From: Mesorhizobium sp.
GTDB lineage: Bacteria > Pseudomonadota > Alphaproteobacteria > Rhizobiales > Rhizobiaceae
Direction: 5' to 3'
DNA: 54,148 bases
Assembly (NCBI GenBank): GCA_004020315.1
Contig: SAQG01000041.1
Span: 1 to 54,148 of the forward strand
Shown piece after piece: positions 1 through 7,829 of this stretch. The notes below the pieces were generated by a model. That model had not been told where the DNA came from and searched no databases. It saw only the letters and a list, made by a program, of their open reading frames with translations. The position numbers and the translations under genes were made by a program. Positions within the stretch are counted from its first letter, which is position 1, and every line of letters begins with the position of its first letter.

Positions 1-219
1 GAGGCTCGATCCATTTCGGCGGATGCGTTTTATTCGGCTTTGTGGGATTCACCGTCTTCGCGCCAATTGAGATAAAGCGTCGTCATGCGGGCCCAGACTA
101 CCACATGATGACGGTATAGAACGTCGGGAATGTTGGGACCTTTCTCGCGCAAATGGGCGACGGCGCGTCCGGCCAGGGCACCTAGTCGGCGACATCGGGA
201 TCCGACTCCGGCATCGCCC
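1..219. other. Left edge, no gene assigned
   Basis: I see no convincing gene here. A minus-strand frame ending at position 30 closes with a tail that looks mildly protein-like (VVVWARMTTLYLNW near its end), and it could be the 3' end of a gene broken by the adjacent transposase scrap. I do not recognise it, and its upstream part runs into the region matching the transposase on the other strand. Confidence 0.3.
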
Positions 220-351
220 AACAAGACAATCTACAACCGCTTCATCTGCTGGAGCCGAATGGACGTGCTCAACACGATCTTTGCGGTACTGGCGGCGAAG
301 GGCGACAAGCGCGATCAGTTGATGATCGACGTCACCCACTTGAAGGCGCGT
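220..351 (+). pseudogene. IS5-family transposase fragment
   Basis: The plus-strand frame reads KTIYNRFICWSRMDVLNTIF and continues to DQLMIDVTHLKAR. This matches the end of the N-terminal domain and the first catalytic-Asp segment (MID-THLKAH) of IS5-family DDE transposases. Only about 45 residues remain. The N-terminal part and everything after HLKA are missing, no terminal repeats are visible, and the frame then runs antisense into maiA. It is a dead remnant, but it shows that an insertion sequence once sat at the end of the homogentisate operon. The family call is from motif recognition only. Confidence 0.6.
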
Positions 352-399
352 CTTTACCCCAGGACGAGCGACCGATCGGCACCCGCGTGTTCCGGCTGG

Positions 400-1029
400 T
401 CAGGTTTTCGGAGCGGCGTGCCGAAACACCGGGAGCTCGCCGCAGGCCGTGGCGATTGCATTGACGCGGTCGAGCGAAGCGAAATCGGCCTTCCAGCGCG
501 TCGCGTTGTAGACCTGCGGCACCAGGCAGAGATCGGCCATGGTCGGGCTGTCACCATGACAGAAGCGGCCGGTTGCGAGATTGTCGAGAAGCTTTTCAAA
601 TGCCGCCAGCCCCTCGCCGATGAACTTCTGCATCCATTCCTGCCGGACCTTGTCACCGCCGTGGGTCAGCGCCACGACGTGGTCGACCGGTCCGATGTTG
701 CAGATCGGATGGATGTCCGATGCAATCGCTTGGGAAAGCGCCCTCACCCGCGCGCGGCCAGCTGCGTCTGACGGCAGCAATCCGCTGCCCGGACGTGTCT
801 GGTCGAGATACTCTATGATAGCGAGCGACTGTGTGAGCCTCAGGCCGTCGATTTCGAGCGCCGGCACCAGGCCCTGAGGATTGCGGGCAAGATGTTCGGC
901 TGATTTCTGCTCCTTGGTCAGCAGGTCGACCGGAACAGTCTCGTATTCGATGCCGAGCATTTTGAGGGCAATGCGCACGCGGTAGCTCGCAGACGAGCGC
1001 CAATAGTCGTAGAGTACGGGTTTGCTCAT
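400..1029 (-). CDS. maiA: Maleylacetoacetate isomerase (zeta-class GST)
   Basis: Cytosolic glutathione-dependent enzyme that isomerises maleylacetoacetate to fumarylacetoacetate in tyrosine/homogentisate breakdown. The 209-residue product starts MSKPVLYDYWRSSASYRVR; the SSASYRVRIAL segment corresponds to the zeta-GST active-site motif SSCSxRVRIAL, with Cys changed to Ala. The thioredoxin-like half is followed by the all-helical half with ADLCLVPQVYNATRW, a family hallmark. The ATG overlaps the TGA of the upstream DUF2783 gene (ATGA), so translation is probably coupled. It is the last gene of the hmgA operon and ends next to the IS5 scrap. The C-terminus (AAPKT) is a few residues shorter than usual. 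A decayed copy of the 3' half of a related gene lies at 26138-26286. Confidence 0.9.
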   Translation of the reverse strand: MSKPVLYDYWRSSASYRVRIALKMLGIEYETVPVDLLTKEQKSAEHLARNPQGLVPALEIDGLRLTQSLAIIEYLDQTRPGSGLLPSDAAGRARVRALSQAIASDIHPICNIGPVDHVVALTHGGDKVRQEWMQKFIGEGLAAFEKLLDNLATGRFCHGDSPTMADLCLVPQVYNATRWKADFASLDRVNAIATACGELPVFRHAAPKT

Positions 1030-1229
1030 CTCTCGAAGCGCTCCTTCGCCTTGGCGAGCGCAGCGCGCAGCGCATCGAGGTCTCCGATCTGATTGGCCAG
1101 CAGCAATACCAGCCTTACATTGAGCCGTGCGCTGTCCTCAGGCGACAGGCCCTCATGCGCCTGCAGCAGCTCCGCGTAAAACAGGTCGCCGGAAGGGCCG
1201 AGGCGATCGCTGCCGAGATCGATCATCAT
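1026..1229 (-). CDS. DUF2783 domain small protein
   Basis: Small protein of 67 residues, recognised by the core GLSPEDSARLNVRLVLLLANQ typical of DUF2783, a family commonly found beside FAD monooxygenases in aromatic-degradation clusters. Its function is unknown. The start is placed at the ATG at 1229 (MMIDLGSDRLG) because GAGG lies just upstream and the previous gene stops 7 bases before; the longer upstream frame would run into that gene. Its stop overlaps the maiA start. Probably a helical accessory protein of the flavin enzyme or the pathway, which is inference from neighbourhood only. Confidence 0.75.
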   Translation of the reverse strand: MMIDLGSDRLGPSGDLFYAELLQAHEGLSPEDSARLNVRLVLLLANQIGDLDALRAALAKAKERFER

Positions 1230-1236
1230 CGTCACC

Positions 1237-2832
1237 TCAGGGCCGCGCAAGCGCGCGATCGCGCGCTGCGCAAATCGCGGCGGCGTCGGGAATGCGAAAG
1301 GCTGCCGCAACGTGCTGGTCCGGACGGATCAGGTAGGTCATCCCGTCGCCGTAGCGCTCGAAGGCATGGCCGGTGACGTCCTGCAGCTCGCCCTCCCCTG
1401 GCCGTGCCACGTGGACATGCGCGATGTCTGTCACCTCGATGCGCGGCCCGGAACCGAAGGACAGCAGGGCAAAGCCCTCGCCGAGCTGGTTGAGCAGCCA
1501 GACGTCCTCTCCGTCTTTTCTCAGCGGCGCGTCCTTGCACGGTGAGCCCGGCTCCAGCACGGCGTCCGCCGACGGCGTCTGCAACGGCAGGCCCCCCAAT
1601 GAGCACGGCACCGACAACCGTCCGGAATTCACCAGCTTGCGCGCAAAGGCCATTTCGCCGGCAAGGTCGAGCACCTCGTCGCGTAGTATCTTCTCCATGC
1701 CAGACTTGGGCGTCATGAAGTTGGTGGCGCGCGAGGAGTTGGCGATGTTCTCGTCGGCGCCGCGGATGCGCTCGTCGTCGTAGCTCGAAAGCAGCGCCTC
1801 GGGCGCGTGCCCCTTGAGCACCGCCACCAGCTTCCAGCCGAGGTTGTCGACGTCCTGGATGCCGCCGTTGCCACCGCGCGCACCGAACGGCGAGATCACA
1901 TGCGCACTGTCGCCGACAAAGATCACCCGATCGTGGACGAAGCGCTCCAAGCGCCGGCACTGGAAGGTATAGACCGACACCCAGTCGAGCTCGAAATCGG
2001 AGCGGCCGAGCACGCGCTCGATGCGCGGCCGGACGCTTTCGGGCTGCCGCTCGACCTCGGGATCGGCATTCCAGCCGAGCTGCAGGTCGATACGGTAAAT
2101 GTTGTCAGGCTGCTTGTGCAAAAGCGCCGACTGGCCGGCGTGGAAGGTCGGTTCGAACCAAAAGCGGCGCTCCGACGGGAAGTCAGCTTTGAGCTCGATG
2201 TCGGCGATGAGGAACCGCTCCTCAAACAGCTTACCGGCGAACTCCAAGCCGAGTTCGGTGCGGACAAACGATTTGGCGCCGTCGCAAGCGAGCAGATAGT
2301 CGGCCGTTAGCTGGTAAGGCCCGTCGGGCGTTTCGATTGAAACTGTCACAAGGTCCTTCAGATGCTTGACGCCGCTCACCCTGTTCTTGAAGCGCAGGTC
2401 GATCAGGTCAGGGAACTCGCGGGCACGTTCGACCAGAAACTGCTCGACGTAATACTGCTGCAGGTTGACGAAGGCCGGCATCTTGTGTCCGTCCTCTGGC
2501 AAGAGATCAAACTTATAGATTTCGCGGTCGCCATGAAAGACGCGGCCAATCTTCCAAGTGACGCCTTTCGCGACGATCCGCTCGCCCACGCCCAGTCGGT
2601 CGAAGATCTCCAGCGTTCGCTTGGCCCAGCAGATGGCGCGGCTGCCAACCGAAACGACGTCATTGTCGTCGAGCACGACGGAACCGATGCCGCGCACGGC
2701 AAGATCGATCGCCATGGCGAGCCCGATTGGGCCGGCACCGACAATGACGACGGGATAGCGCGACGGCGCCGGGCGGCTGGATAATTCCGGCGGCGGCACA
2801 TAGCCGAAATGCTGATACTGGTATCGCGCCAT
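1237..2832 (-). CDS. FAD-dependent aromatic monooxygenase
   Basis: Class A flavoprotein hydroxylase of 531 residues. It has a Rossmann FAD site near the N-terminus (VVIVGAGPIGLAMAIDLA, residues about 29-46), the DG motif (LLACDGAKSFVR, around residue 185) and the second FAD motif GDSAHVISPFGARGGNGGIQD (around residues 308-328). The C-terminal thioredoxin-like domain of the MhpA/PheA group is present in reduced form. The start is supported by GGGGAGGA just upstream. Because it sits between fumarylacetoacetate hydrolase and maiA genes, I infer that it hydroxylates a phenylacetate-type acid to feed homogentisate (for example 3- or 4-hydroxyphenylacetate), but the substrate cannot be read from sequence. 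A 3-(3-hydroxyphenyl)propionate-type hydroxylase is the alternative name. Confidence 0.8.
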   Translation of the reverse strand: MARYQYQHFGYVPPPELSSRPAPSRYPVVIVGAGPIGLAMAIDLAVRGIGSVVLDDNDVVSVGSRAICWAKRTLEIFDRLGVGERIVAKGVTWKIGRVFHGDREIYKFDLLPEDGHKMPAFVNLQQYYVEQFLVERAREFPDLIDLRFKNRVSGVKHLKDLVTVSIETPDGPYQLTADYLLACDGAKSFVRTELGLEFAGKLFEERFLIADIELKADFPSERRFWFEPTFHAGQSALLHKQPDNIYRIDLQLGWNADPEVERQPESVRPRIERVLGRSDFELDWVSVYTFQCRRLERFVHDRVIFVGDSAHVISPFGARGGNGGIQDVDNLGWKLVAVLKGHAPEALLSSYDDERIRGADENIANSSRATNFMTPKSGMEKILRDEVLDLAGEMAFARKLVNSGRLSVPCSLGGLPLQTPSADAVLEPGSPCKDAPLRKDGEDVWLLNQLGEGFALLSFGSGPRIEVTDIAHVHVARPGEGELQDVTGHAFERYGDGMTYLIRPDQHVAAAFRIPDAAAICAARDRALARP

Positions 2833-2859
2833 TGTTCCTCCCCGTTTGCGCGCGGACGG

Positions 2860-3810
2860 TCAGCCTTGCAATTCCTCCCACATCATGCGGTCGCGCTCCG
2901 CCGTCCAGATGCGCGGCGTGTCGATGCCCAACGCTTCGTCATACGCGCGCGCTACATTGAACGGCAGGCAATGCTCGTAGATCGCATAAGAGGAGAATTT
3001 CGGGTCGCATTCGGCCCGACAGGCATCCCAAGCTTGCTTCAGGGAACCGCCGCCCTGCGCCACTCGCGCGATCGGCCGATAGGTGGAGCTAACGAAATCG
3101 GCCGTGTTGGCCAACGCCTCATTGACTTTGGCATCACCGATGAGCGCGTCGCCGCGGCCTGGCGCTATCGCCGAGGGCTGTAGCGTCCCAATCGCTTCCA
3201 ACGTTGCCGGCCAGTCTTCAAAATGCGCATCGCCGCAATAACAGGCGGAGTGATATTCAACGATGTCGCCCGTGAACATGACGTTCTCGTCGGGGACGCG
3301 GGCGACGATGTCACCGGCGGTATGTGCCCGCCCGAGGAACATCAGATCAACACGGCGCCTGCCGAGGTAAAGCGTCATTCGGCCATTAAATGTGAGCGTT
3401 GGCCATGTCAGGCCAGGTATTGATTCATGGCCTTGGAACAGCCGAGGGAAACGACCGAATTCGCTATCCCAGTCCTCCTGCCCGCGCTCGGCCACCATGG
3501 CGCGTGATTTTTGGGACATTATAACTTCGGAGGCCTGGTAAGCCGAGGCGCCGAGCACGCGGACCGCGTGATAATGCGTGAGCATCACATATTTGATCGG
3601 CTTATCGGTGACGGAGCGAATCTTTTCGATGACCTTTCCGGCCAGCCGCGGGGTCGCCTGCGCATCGACGACCATGACACTATCGTCCCCAATGATTACG
3701 CCGGTGTTCGGATCTCCTTCAGCCGTGAAGGCCCAGAGATCGCGTCCCACTTCCGTGAACGAGATTTTCTTTTCAGTCAGATCACTCTGCGAGGCGAATG
3801 CCTTGGCCAT
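2860..3810 (-). CDS. Metallo-beta-lactamase-fold protein with altered metal motif
   Basis: Protein of 316 residues with the MBL fold: a strand-rich start, VDAQATPR after the first beta sheet, then LTHYHAVRVLGA at residues 78-88, GRAHTAGDIV and FTGDIVEYH. The usual HxHxDH zinc motif reads H79-Y-H81-A-V-R, so the Asp and third His that bind the second metal are replaced by Val and Arg. The later His of AHTAGD and the Asp of FTGD remain, so a single-metal enzyme is possible. It lies 3 bases after the fumarylacetoacetate hydrolase gene and 27 before the monooxygenase gene, so it belongs to the operon. It may hydrolyse a lactone or thioester formed in the pathway; the true substrate is unknown. 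Confidence 0.75.
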   Translation of the reverse strand: MAKAFASQSDLTEKKISFTEVGRDLWAFTAEGDPNTGVIIGDDSVMVVDAQATPRLAGKVIEKIRSVTDKPIKYVMLTHYHAVRVLGASAYQASEVIMSQKSRAMVAERGQEDWDSEFGRFPRLFQGHESIPGLTWPTLTFNGRMTLYLGRRRVDLMFLGRAHTAGDIVARVPDENVMFTGDIVEYHSACYCGDAHFEDWPATLEAIGTLQPSAIAPGRGDALIGDAKVNEALANTADFVSSTYRPIARVAQGGGSLKQAWDACRAECDPKFSSYAIYEHCLPFNVARAYDEALGIDTPRIWTAERDRMMWEELQG

Positions 3811-3813
3811 CAG

Positions 3814-4833
3814 TCATGCTCCGGTTTCATATTTCTTAACAGTCTGCTCGATCGCGCCGAAGATCGAATGACCGCCTCTGTCTTTCATCTCGATGCGGAC
3901 CGTGTCCCCGAAGCGCATGAACGGCGTCATCGGCTTGCCGGTCGCGATGGTCTCGATCATGCGGATCTCAGCAATGCAGGAATAGCCTGCGCCACCCTGC
4001 CCCACGGGCTTGCCCGGCCCATCATCGAGCTTGTTGGACACGGTGCCGGAGCCGATGATGCTGCCGGCTGAGAGCGGCCGCGTCTTGGCCGCATGCGCAA
4101 TCAGGGTTGTGAAATCGAAGGTCATATCGATGCCCGCATTGGCTCGGCCGAGTGGAGCGCCATTCAGGTCGATGATGAGCGGCAAATGCAGCCTGCTGCC
4201 ATCCCATGCATTGCCGAGCTCATCGGGCGTTACAGCGACCGGCGAAAAGGCCGAGGACGGCTTCGACTGAAAGAAGCCGAAGCCTTTTGCAAGTTCCGCC
4301 GGAATCAGCCCGCGCAGCGATACGTCGTTGACTAGCATCACGAGCCGGATGGCGTCGCGCGCCTGCTCGACGGTCGCACCCATCGCCACGTCGTCGACGA
4401 TAATCGCGACCTCGCCTTCCATGTCGATGCCAAAGGCCTCGTCGGCCATCAGAATCGGGTCGCGCGGCGCGAGAAAGGAATCGGAGCCTCCCTGGTACAT
4501 CAGCGGATCGGTCCAGAAGCTCTCCGGCATCTCGGCTCCGCGTGCTTTGCGCACCAATTCTACGTGGTTGACGTAGGCTGAACCGTCTGCCCATTGATAA
4601 GCGCGCGGCAGGGGAGAAAGCGCTTCGTGCTCATGGAAGCGTTCAGACGGCACGGCGCCGTGGTCCAGCGACTCGGCAAGCGCCAAAAGATGCGGCGAGA
4701 CGCGCTGCCAATCGTCAAGAGCGTCTTGCAGCGTTGGCGCTAGAAAAGACGCGTCAGTACAGCGCGTCAGGTCACGCGTGACGACCACCAACCTACCGTC
4801 TCGCCGCCCGTTCCTCAAAGTCGCGAGTTTCAT
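3814..4833 (-). CDS. Fumarylacetoacetate hydrolase family protein
   Basis: Hydrolyses fumarylacetoacetate to fumarate and acetoacetate, the last step of homogentisate breakdown. The 339-residue protein has the FAH C-terminal domain with DMEGEVAIIVDDVAMG (metal-binding acidic residues), LVNDVSLRGL and GSGTVSNK. The start at 4833 (MKLATLRNGRRDG) is preceded by AGGACGG and fits the family; a longer frame adds 20 residues but has no support. The short form, near 340 residues, is the bacterial FahA-like type common in proteobacteria. It lies directly downstream of hmgA, with a 72-base gap. Confidence 0.9.
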   Translation of the reverse strand: MKLATLRNGRRDGRLVVVTRDLTRCTDASFLAPTLQDALDDWQRVSPHLLALAESLDHGAVPSERFHEHEALSPLPRAYQWADGSAYVNHVELVRKARGAEMPESFWTDPLMYQGGSDSFLAPRDPILMADEAFGIDMEGEVAIIVDDVAMGATVEQARDAIRLVMLVNDVSLRGLIPAELAKGFGFFQSKPSSAFSPVAVTPDELGNAWDGSRLHLPLIIDLNGAPLGRANAGIDMTFDFTTLIAHAAKTRPLSAGSIIGSGTVSNKLDDGPGKPVGQGGAGYSCIAEIRMIETIATGKPMTPFMRFGDTVRIEMKDRGGHSIFGAIEQTVKKYETGA

Positions 4834-4905
4834 GCCGTCCTGTTTCGAATCATCGTTGATGTCTGCTTTCCATGGTGACCAGACGCAGGCCACCGTGCTG
4901 CCGCG

Positions 4906-6219
4906 TCAGTTCCAGTTGCCTTCGCGGGTGCCGTTGAAGCGCTTCTTCAACCCGGCCCAGCAGTCGATGTAGTTGTCCTGCCGGACCTCGCTTTCAGCTG
5001 CGAAGCGGGTTAGCATCTGCGGGAAACGGGTCTCGAACATGAAGGCTAGCGTGTTCTCGAGCTTGACCGGCTTCAGCTCGACGGTCGATGCCTTCTCGAA
5101 GCCTTGCGCATCGGGACCATGTGCCAGCATCATGTTGTGAAGGCTGACGCCACCCGGGGTAAAACCCTCCTCCTTGGCGTCATACTTGCCCTGCACCAAA
5201 CCCATGAACTCGCTCATGATGTTGCGGTGATACCAGGGCGGCCGGAACGTATTCTCGGCCACCATCCAGCGCGGCGGGAAGATGACGAAGTCTATGTTGG
5301 CCGTCCCTTCTTCTCCCGACGGCGCAGTCAGCACAGTGAAAATCGATGGGTCGGGGTGATCGAAGGCAATCGCACCGACCGGCGAATAGGTCGACAAATC
5401 GTACTTGTAGGGCGCGTAGTTGCCGTGCCAGGCGACCACGTCGAGCGGCGAGTGGTCGATCTCTGTGACATGAAAGGCGCCGCACCATTTCACGATCATC
5501 CGGCACGGGCTGTCCTTCTCCTCGAACCAGGCGACTGGCGTCCTGAAGTCGCGCGGGTTGGCGAGGCAGTTGGCGCCGATCGGACCGCGATCGGGCATGG
5601 TGAACTTGGCGCCATAGTTCTCGCAGATATAGCCGCGCACCGGACCCTCGATCAGTTCGACCTTGAAGACCAGGCCGCGCGGCAGGACGCAAATGTCGCC
5701 GGGCATCACTTCGATGACGCCCATCTCAGTGACGAAGCGCACGCCGCCTTCCTGCGGCACGACGAGTAGCTCGCCGTCGGCATTGAAGAAATGGTCGTCT
5801 ATCATGTCGGTGTTGGCCACATAGACATGCGCTGCCATACCGGTCTGCGTATAGACGTCGCCGGCGGTGGTCATGGTTCGGATGCCAGAGACGAAGTCCA
5901 TTTCGACATTCGGCATCGGAATCGGATTCCAGCGCAGTTGACCAAGGGCCAGTTCGCTGTCACCCGTGTTCGGTGCCGACTTCCACTGCGGATACTGGAT
6001 TGTCTTGAATCTCGCGGTGTGCCTTACGCTCGGACGAATGCGGTAAAGCCAGGAGCGCTCGTTGATGCCGCGCGGCGCGGTGAAGGGCGAGCCTGAGAAC
6101 TGCTCGGCGTAAAGTCCGTAGGCGGGGCGTTGCGGAGAATTGCGGCCTTGCGGGAGCGAGCCTGGAAGCGTCTCGGTCTCGAAATCATTGCCGAAGCCGG
6201 GCATGTAGGAAAGAGGCAT
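4906..6219 (-). CDS. hmgA: Homogentisate 1,2-dioxygenase
   Basis: Non-haem Fe(II) ring-cleaving enzyme that converts homogentisate to maleylacetoacetate. Family landmarks include MPGFGNDFETE at the start, TIQYPQWKSAPNT and EIDHSPLDVVAWHGNYAPYKYDL. The iron ligands correspond to His331, Glu337 (both in WYHRNIMSEFMG) and His367 (LAHGPDAQGFEKAS). The length of 437 residues is normal. The ATG at 6219 is preferred because GGAGG lies 5 bases upstream; the ATG 12 bases earlier has that same GGAGG inside its coding part. It is the first gene of the operon, divergent from a MarR regulator with which it shares a 73-base control region. Confidence 0.95.
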   Translation of the reverse strand: MPLSYMPGFGNDFETETLPGSLPQGRNSPQRPAYGLYAEQFSGSPFTAPRGINERSWLYRIRPSVRHTARFKTIQYPQWKSAPNTGDSELALGQLRWNPIPMPNVEMDFVSGIRTMTTAGDVYTQTGMAAHVYVANTDMIDDHFFNADGELLVVPQEGGVRFVTEMGVIEVMPGDICVLPRGLVFKVELIEGPVRGYICENYGAKFTMPDRGPIGANCLANPRDFRTPVAWFEEKDSPCRMIVKWCGAFHVTEIDHSPLDVVAWHGNYAPYKYDLSTYSPVGAIAFDHPDPSIFTVLTAPSGEEGTANIDFVIFPPRWMVAENTFRPPWYHRNIMSEFMGLVQGKYDAKEEGFTPGGVSLHNMMLAHGPDAQGFEKASTVELKPVKLENTLAFMFETRFPQMLTRFAAESEVRQDNYIDCWAGLKKRFNGTREGNWN

Positions 6220-6253
6220 CGCTTCCTCCATATTGACGCTACTTTGTTTCGTC

Positions 6254-6280
6254 TGTAACCATCAATTTTGTAACCATCAA
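6254..6280. promoter_or_regulatory. Twin direct repeat between hmgA and marR
   Basis: The 12-base sequence TGTAACCATCAA occurs twice in the same orientation, at 6254-6265 and 6269-6280, a 15-base period, in the short intergenic region of two divergent genes. The region is AT-rich compared with its surroundings. It is the obvious candidate binding site for the MarR protein encoded next to it. MarR sites are usually inverted repeats, so a direct repeat is atypical and the regulator assignment is inference. Confidence 0.5.
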
Positions 6281-6292
6281 CGGCTTTCTGCC

Positions 6293-6781
6293 ATGTCGAA
6301 CGACGTTCTTTGCCTCGAGCATTTTTTGCCCTACCGGTTGAATCGGCTAGCGGATGCGATCAGCCGCGAATTCTCGAAAATATATAAGGATCGTTATGGA
6401 CTAAGTCGGCCGGAATGGCGGACGCTTGCTACGCTTGGCCAGTTTGGAACGACGACCGCCACCGCTATTGGCGCTCACTCAGCTATGCACAAGACGAAAG
6501 TCAGCCGCGCCGTCTTCGAGTTAGAGAAGCGAAAATGGCTCGTCCGGCAAGCGGATGGGCAAGATAGACGCGTCGAGCATCTGCAACTGACGGCCGCAGG
6601 CATAAGGGCCTATCGTGATCTCGTTCCACTCGCCAAGGAGTTTGAGGCTCGATTTCTCAAAGCACTGAGCGTTCGAGAGAAGGACTCTGTGCTTAGCGCG
6701 CTAACATGCCTTGAGAGGGCGGCAGGAGCTCAAACGGGCTACGCCCCGGCGGGTGAAGCCGTAGCGGTTAGGAATAGCTGA
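6293..6781 (+). CDS. MarR-family transcriptional regulator
   Basis: Winged-helix DNA-binding protein of 162 residues with the MarR layout: N-terminal helix (LPYRLNRLADAISREFSKIY), PEWRTLATLGQFG, recognition helix in SAMHKTKVSRAVFELEKR, and wing RQADGQDRRVEHLQLTAAG. The start at 6293 (MSNDVLCLEHFLPYR) fits the family; the longer frame would overlap the intergenic repeats. Divergent to hmgA, so it probably represses the homogentisate operon, and itself, until an aromatic acid such as homogentisate or phenylacetate derivatives binds. The ligand is inference. Confidence 0.85.
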   Translation: MSNDVLCLEHFLPYRLNRLADAISREFSKIYKDRYGLSRPEWRTLATLGQFGTTTATAIGAHSAMHKTKVSRAVFELEKRKWLVRQADGQDRRVEHLQLTAAGIRAYRDLVPLAKEFEARFLKALSVREKDSVLSALTCLERAAGAQTGYAPAGEAVAVRNS

Positions 6782-6944
6782 TCAAGCCGCGACCCGGTCA
6801 CGCTAACATCGAGTTGGAGCGCCTCTTCTGATCTTGATTCTCATCGTGCGCAATCCGCGAAGAGGATGCAGCCCATACCGACGAGGACCATCCCCTGTAG
6901 GACTCAAGGTCGCTTCTTGCAGATTGAGCTTCAAGCCCCCTGCT

Positions 6945-7829
6945 TTATTTCGCGAAAACCAAAGTCCTATGTCCGTTGAGCATCACCCGGCTTTCGAGGT
7001 GAAGCTTGACTGCACGGGCCAGCACTCGGCTTTCAATGTCGCGGCCGGTTGCCACGAAATCTTCGGCTGTCATGGCATGCGTCACGCGTTCGGTTTCCTG
7101 CTCGACGATAGGTCCTTCGTCGAGGTCCGGTGTAACGTAATGCGCTGTTGCACCGATCAGCTTCACGCCCCTTTCATATGCCTGGTGATATGGCTTCGCA
7201 CCCTTGAACGATGGCAGGAAGGAATGATGGATATTGATCGCCTTCCCGAACAGCCGGGTCGAAAGCTTATCGGAAAGCACCTGCATGTAGCGCGCCAAGA
7301 CCACAAGGTCGGCCTCCGTGTCGCGTACGAGTACAAGCAGCTTCTCCTCCTGATCTGCCTTATTGGCCTTGGTGACAGGCCAGTAGTGGAACGGAATGCC
7401 TTCGAGTTCCGCGGTTTTTTGATTGTCCTCGTGATTGGAGACGACGGCGACCACCTCCGCGTTCAGCCACCCGACGCGGATCTGGTAGAGGAGGTGAAGG
7501 AGTGCGTGATCGAACTTCGACACCATAATAATGATTTTCGGCGTACGCGCGTTGCTGACAAGTGCCGTCTTCATGCTGAAACGTTCGACCGGCGACTTCA
7601 GCGTACGTTCAACCTCGTCGCGATTGATGCTGGCCGGCGCGGCAAAGGCGATGCGCATGAAAAAGCGGTTTGTTTGTCGGTCCCAGAACTGATTGCTCTC
7701 AACGATGTTGGCGCCAATTCGGGCAAGCTCGGTGGTAACGGCCGCGACAATACCAGGGCGGTCATCGCACGAAAGCGTCAGAACGAATTCAGCCATGCTG
7801 CTGTCTTGAAGTACAGGACGAGGAGACAT
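6945..7829 (-). CDS. purU: Formyltetrahydrofolate deformylase
   Basis: Hydrolyses 10-formyl-tetrahydrofolate to formate and free tetrahydrofolate. An N-terminal ACT domain (FVLTLSCDDRPGIVAAVTT) is followed by the formyltransferase fold with INIHHSFLPSFKGAKPYHQA and HYVTPDLDEGPIVEQ, carrying the Asn-His-Asp catalytic set. The length of about 294 residues fits. The ATG at 7829 overlaps the TGA of etfA (TGATG), which implies coupling; a start 33 bases further in (MAEFVLTLSC) is possible but lacks a ribosome site. PurU next to ETF and upstream demethylase genes fits disposal of one-carbon units made by oxidative N-demethylation, a known association in glycine-betaine and sarcosine catabolism. Confidence 0.92.
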   Translation of the reverse strand: MSPRPVLQDSSMAEFVLTLSCDDRPGIVAAVTTELARIGANIVESNQFWDRQTNRFFMRIAFAAPASINRDEVERTLKSPVERFSMKTALVSNARTPKIIIMVSKFDHALLHLLYQIRVGWLNAEVVAVVSNHEDNQKTAELEGIPFHYWPVTKANKADQEEKLLVLVRDTEADLVVLARYMQVLSDKLSTRLFGKAINIHHSFLPSFKGAKPYHQAYERGVKLIGATAHYVTPDLDEGPIVEQETERVTHAMTAEDFVATGRDIESRVLARAVKLHLESRVMLNGHRTLVFAK

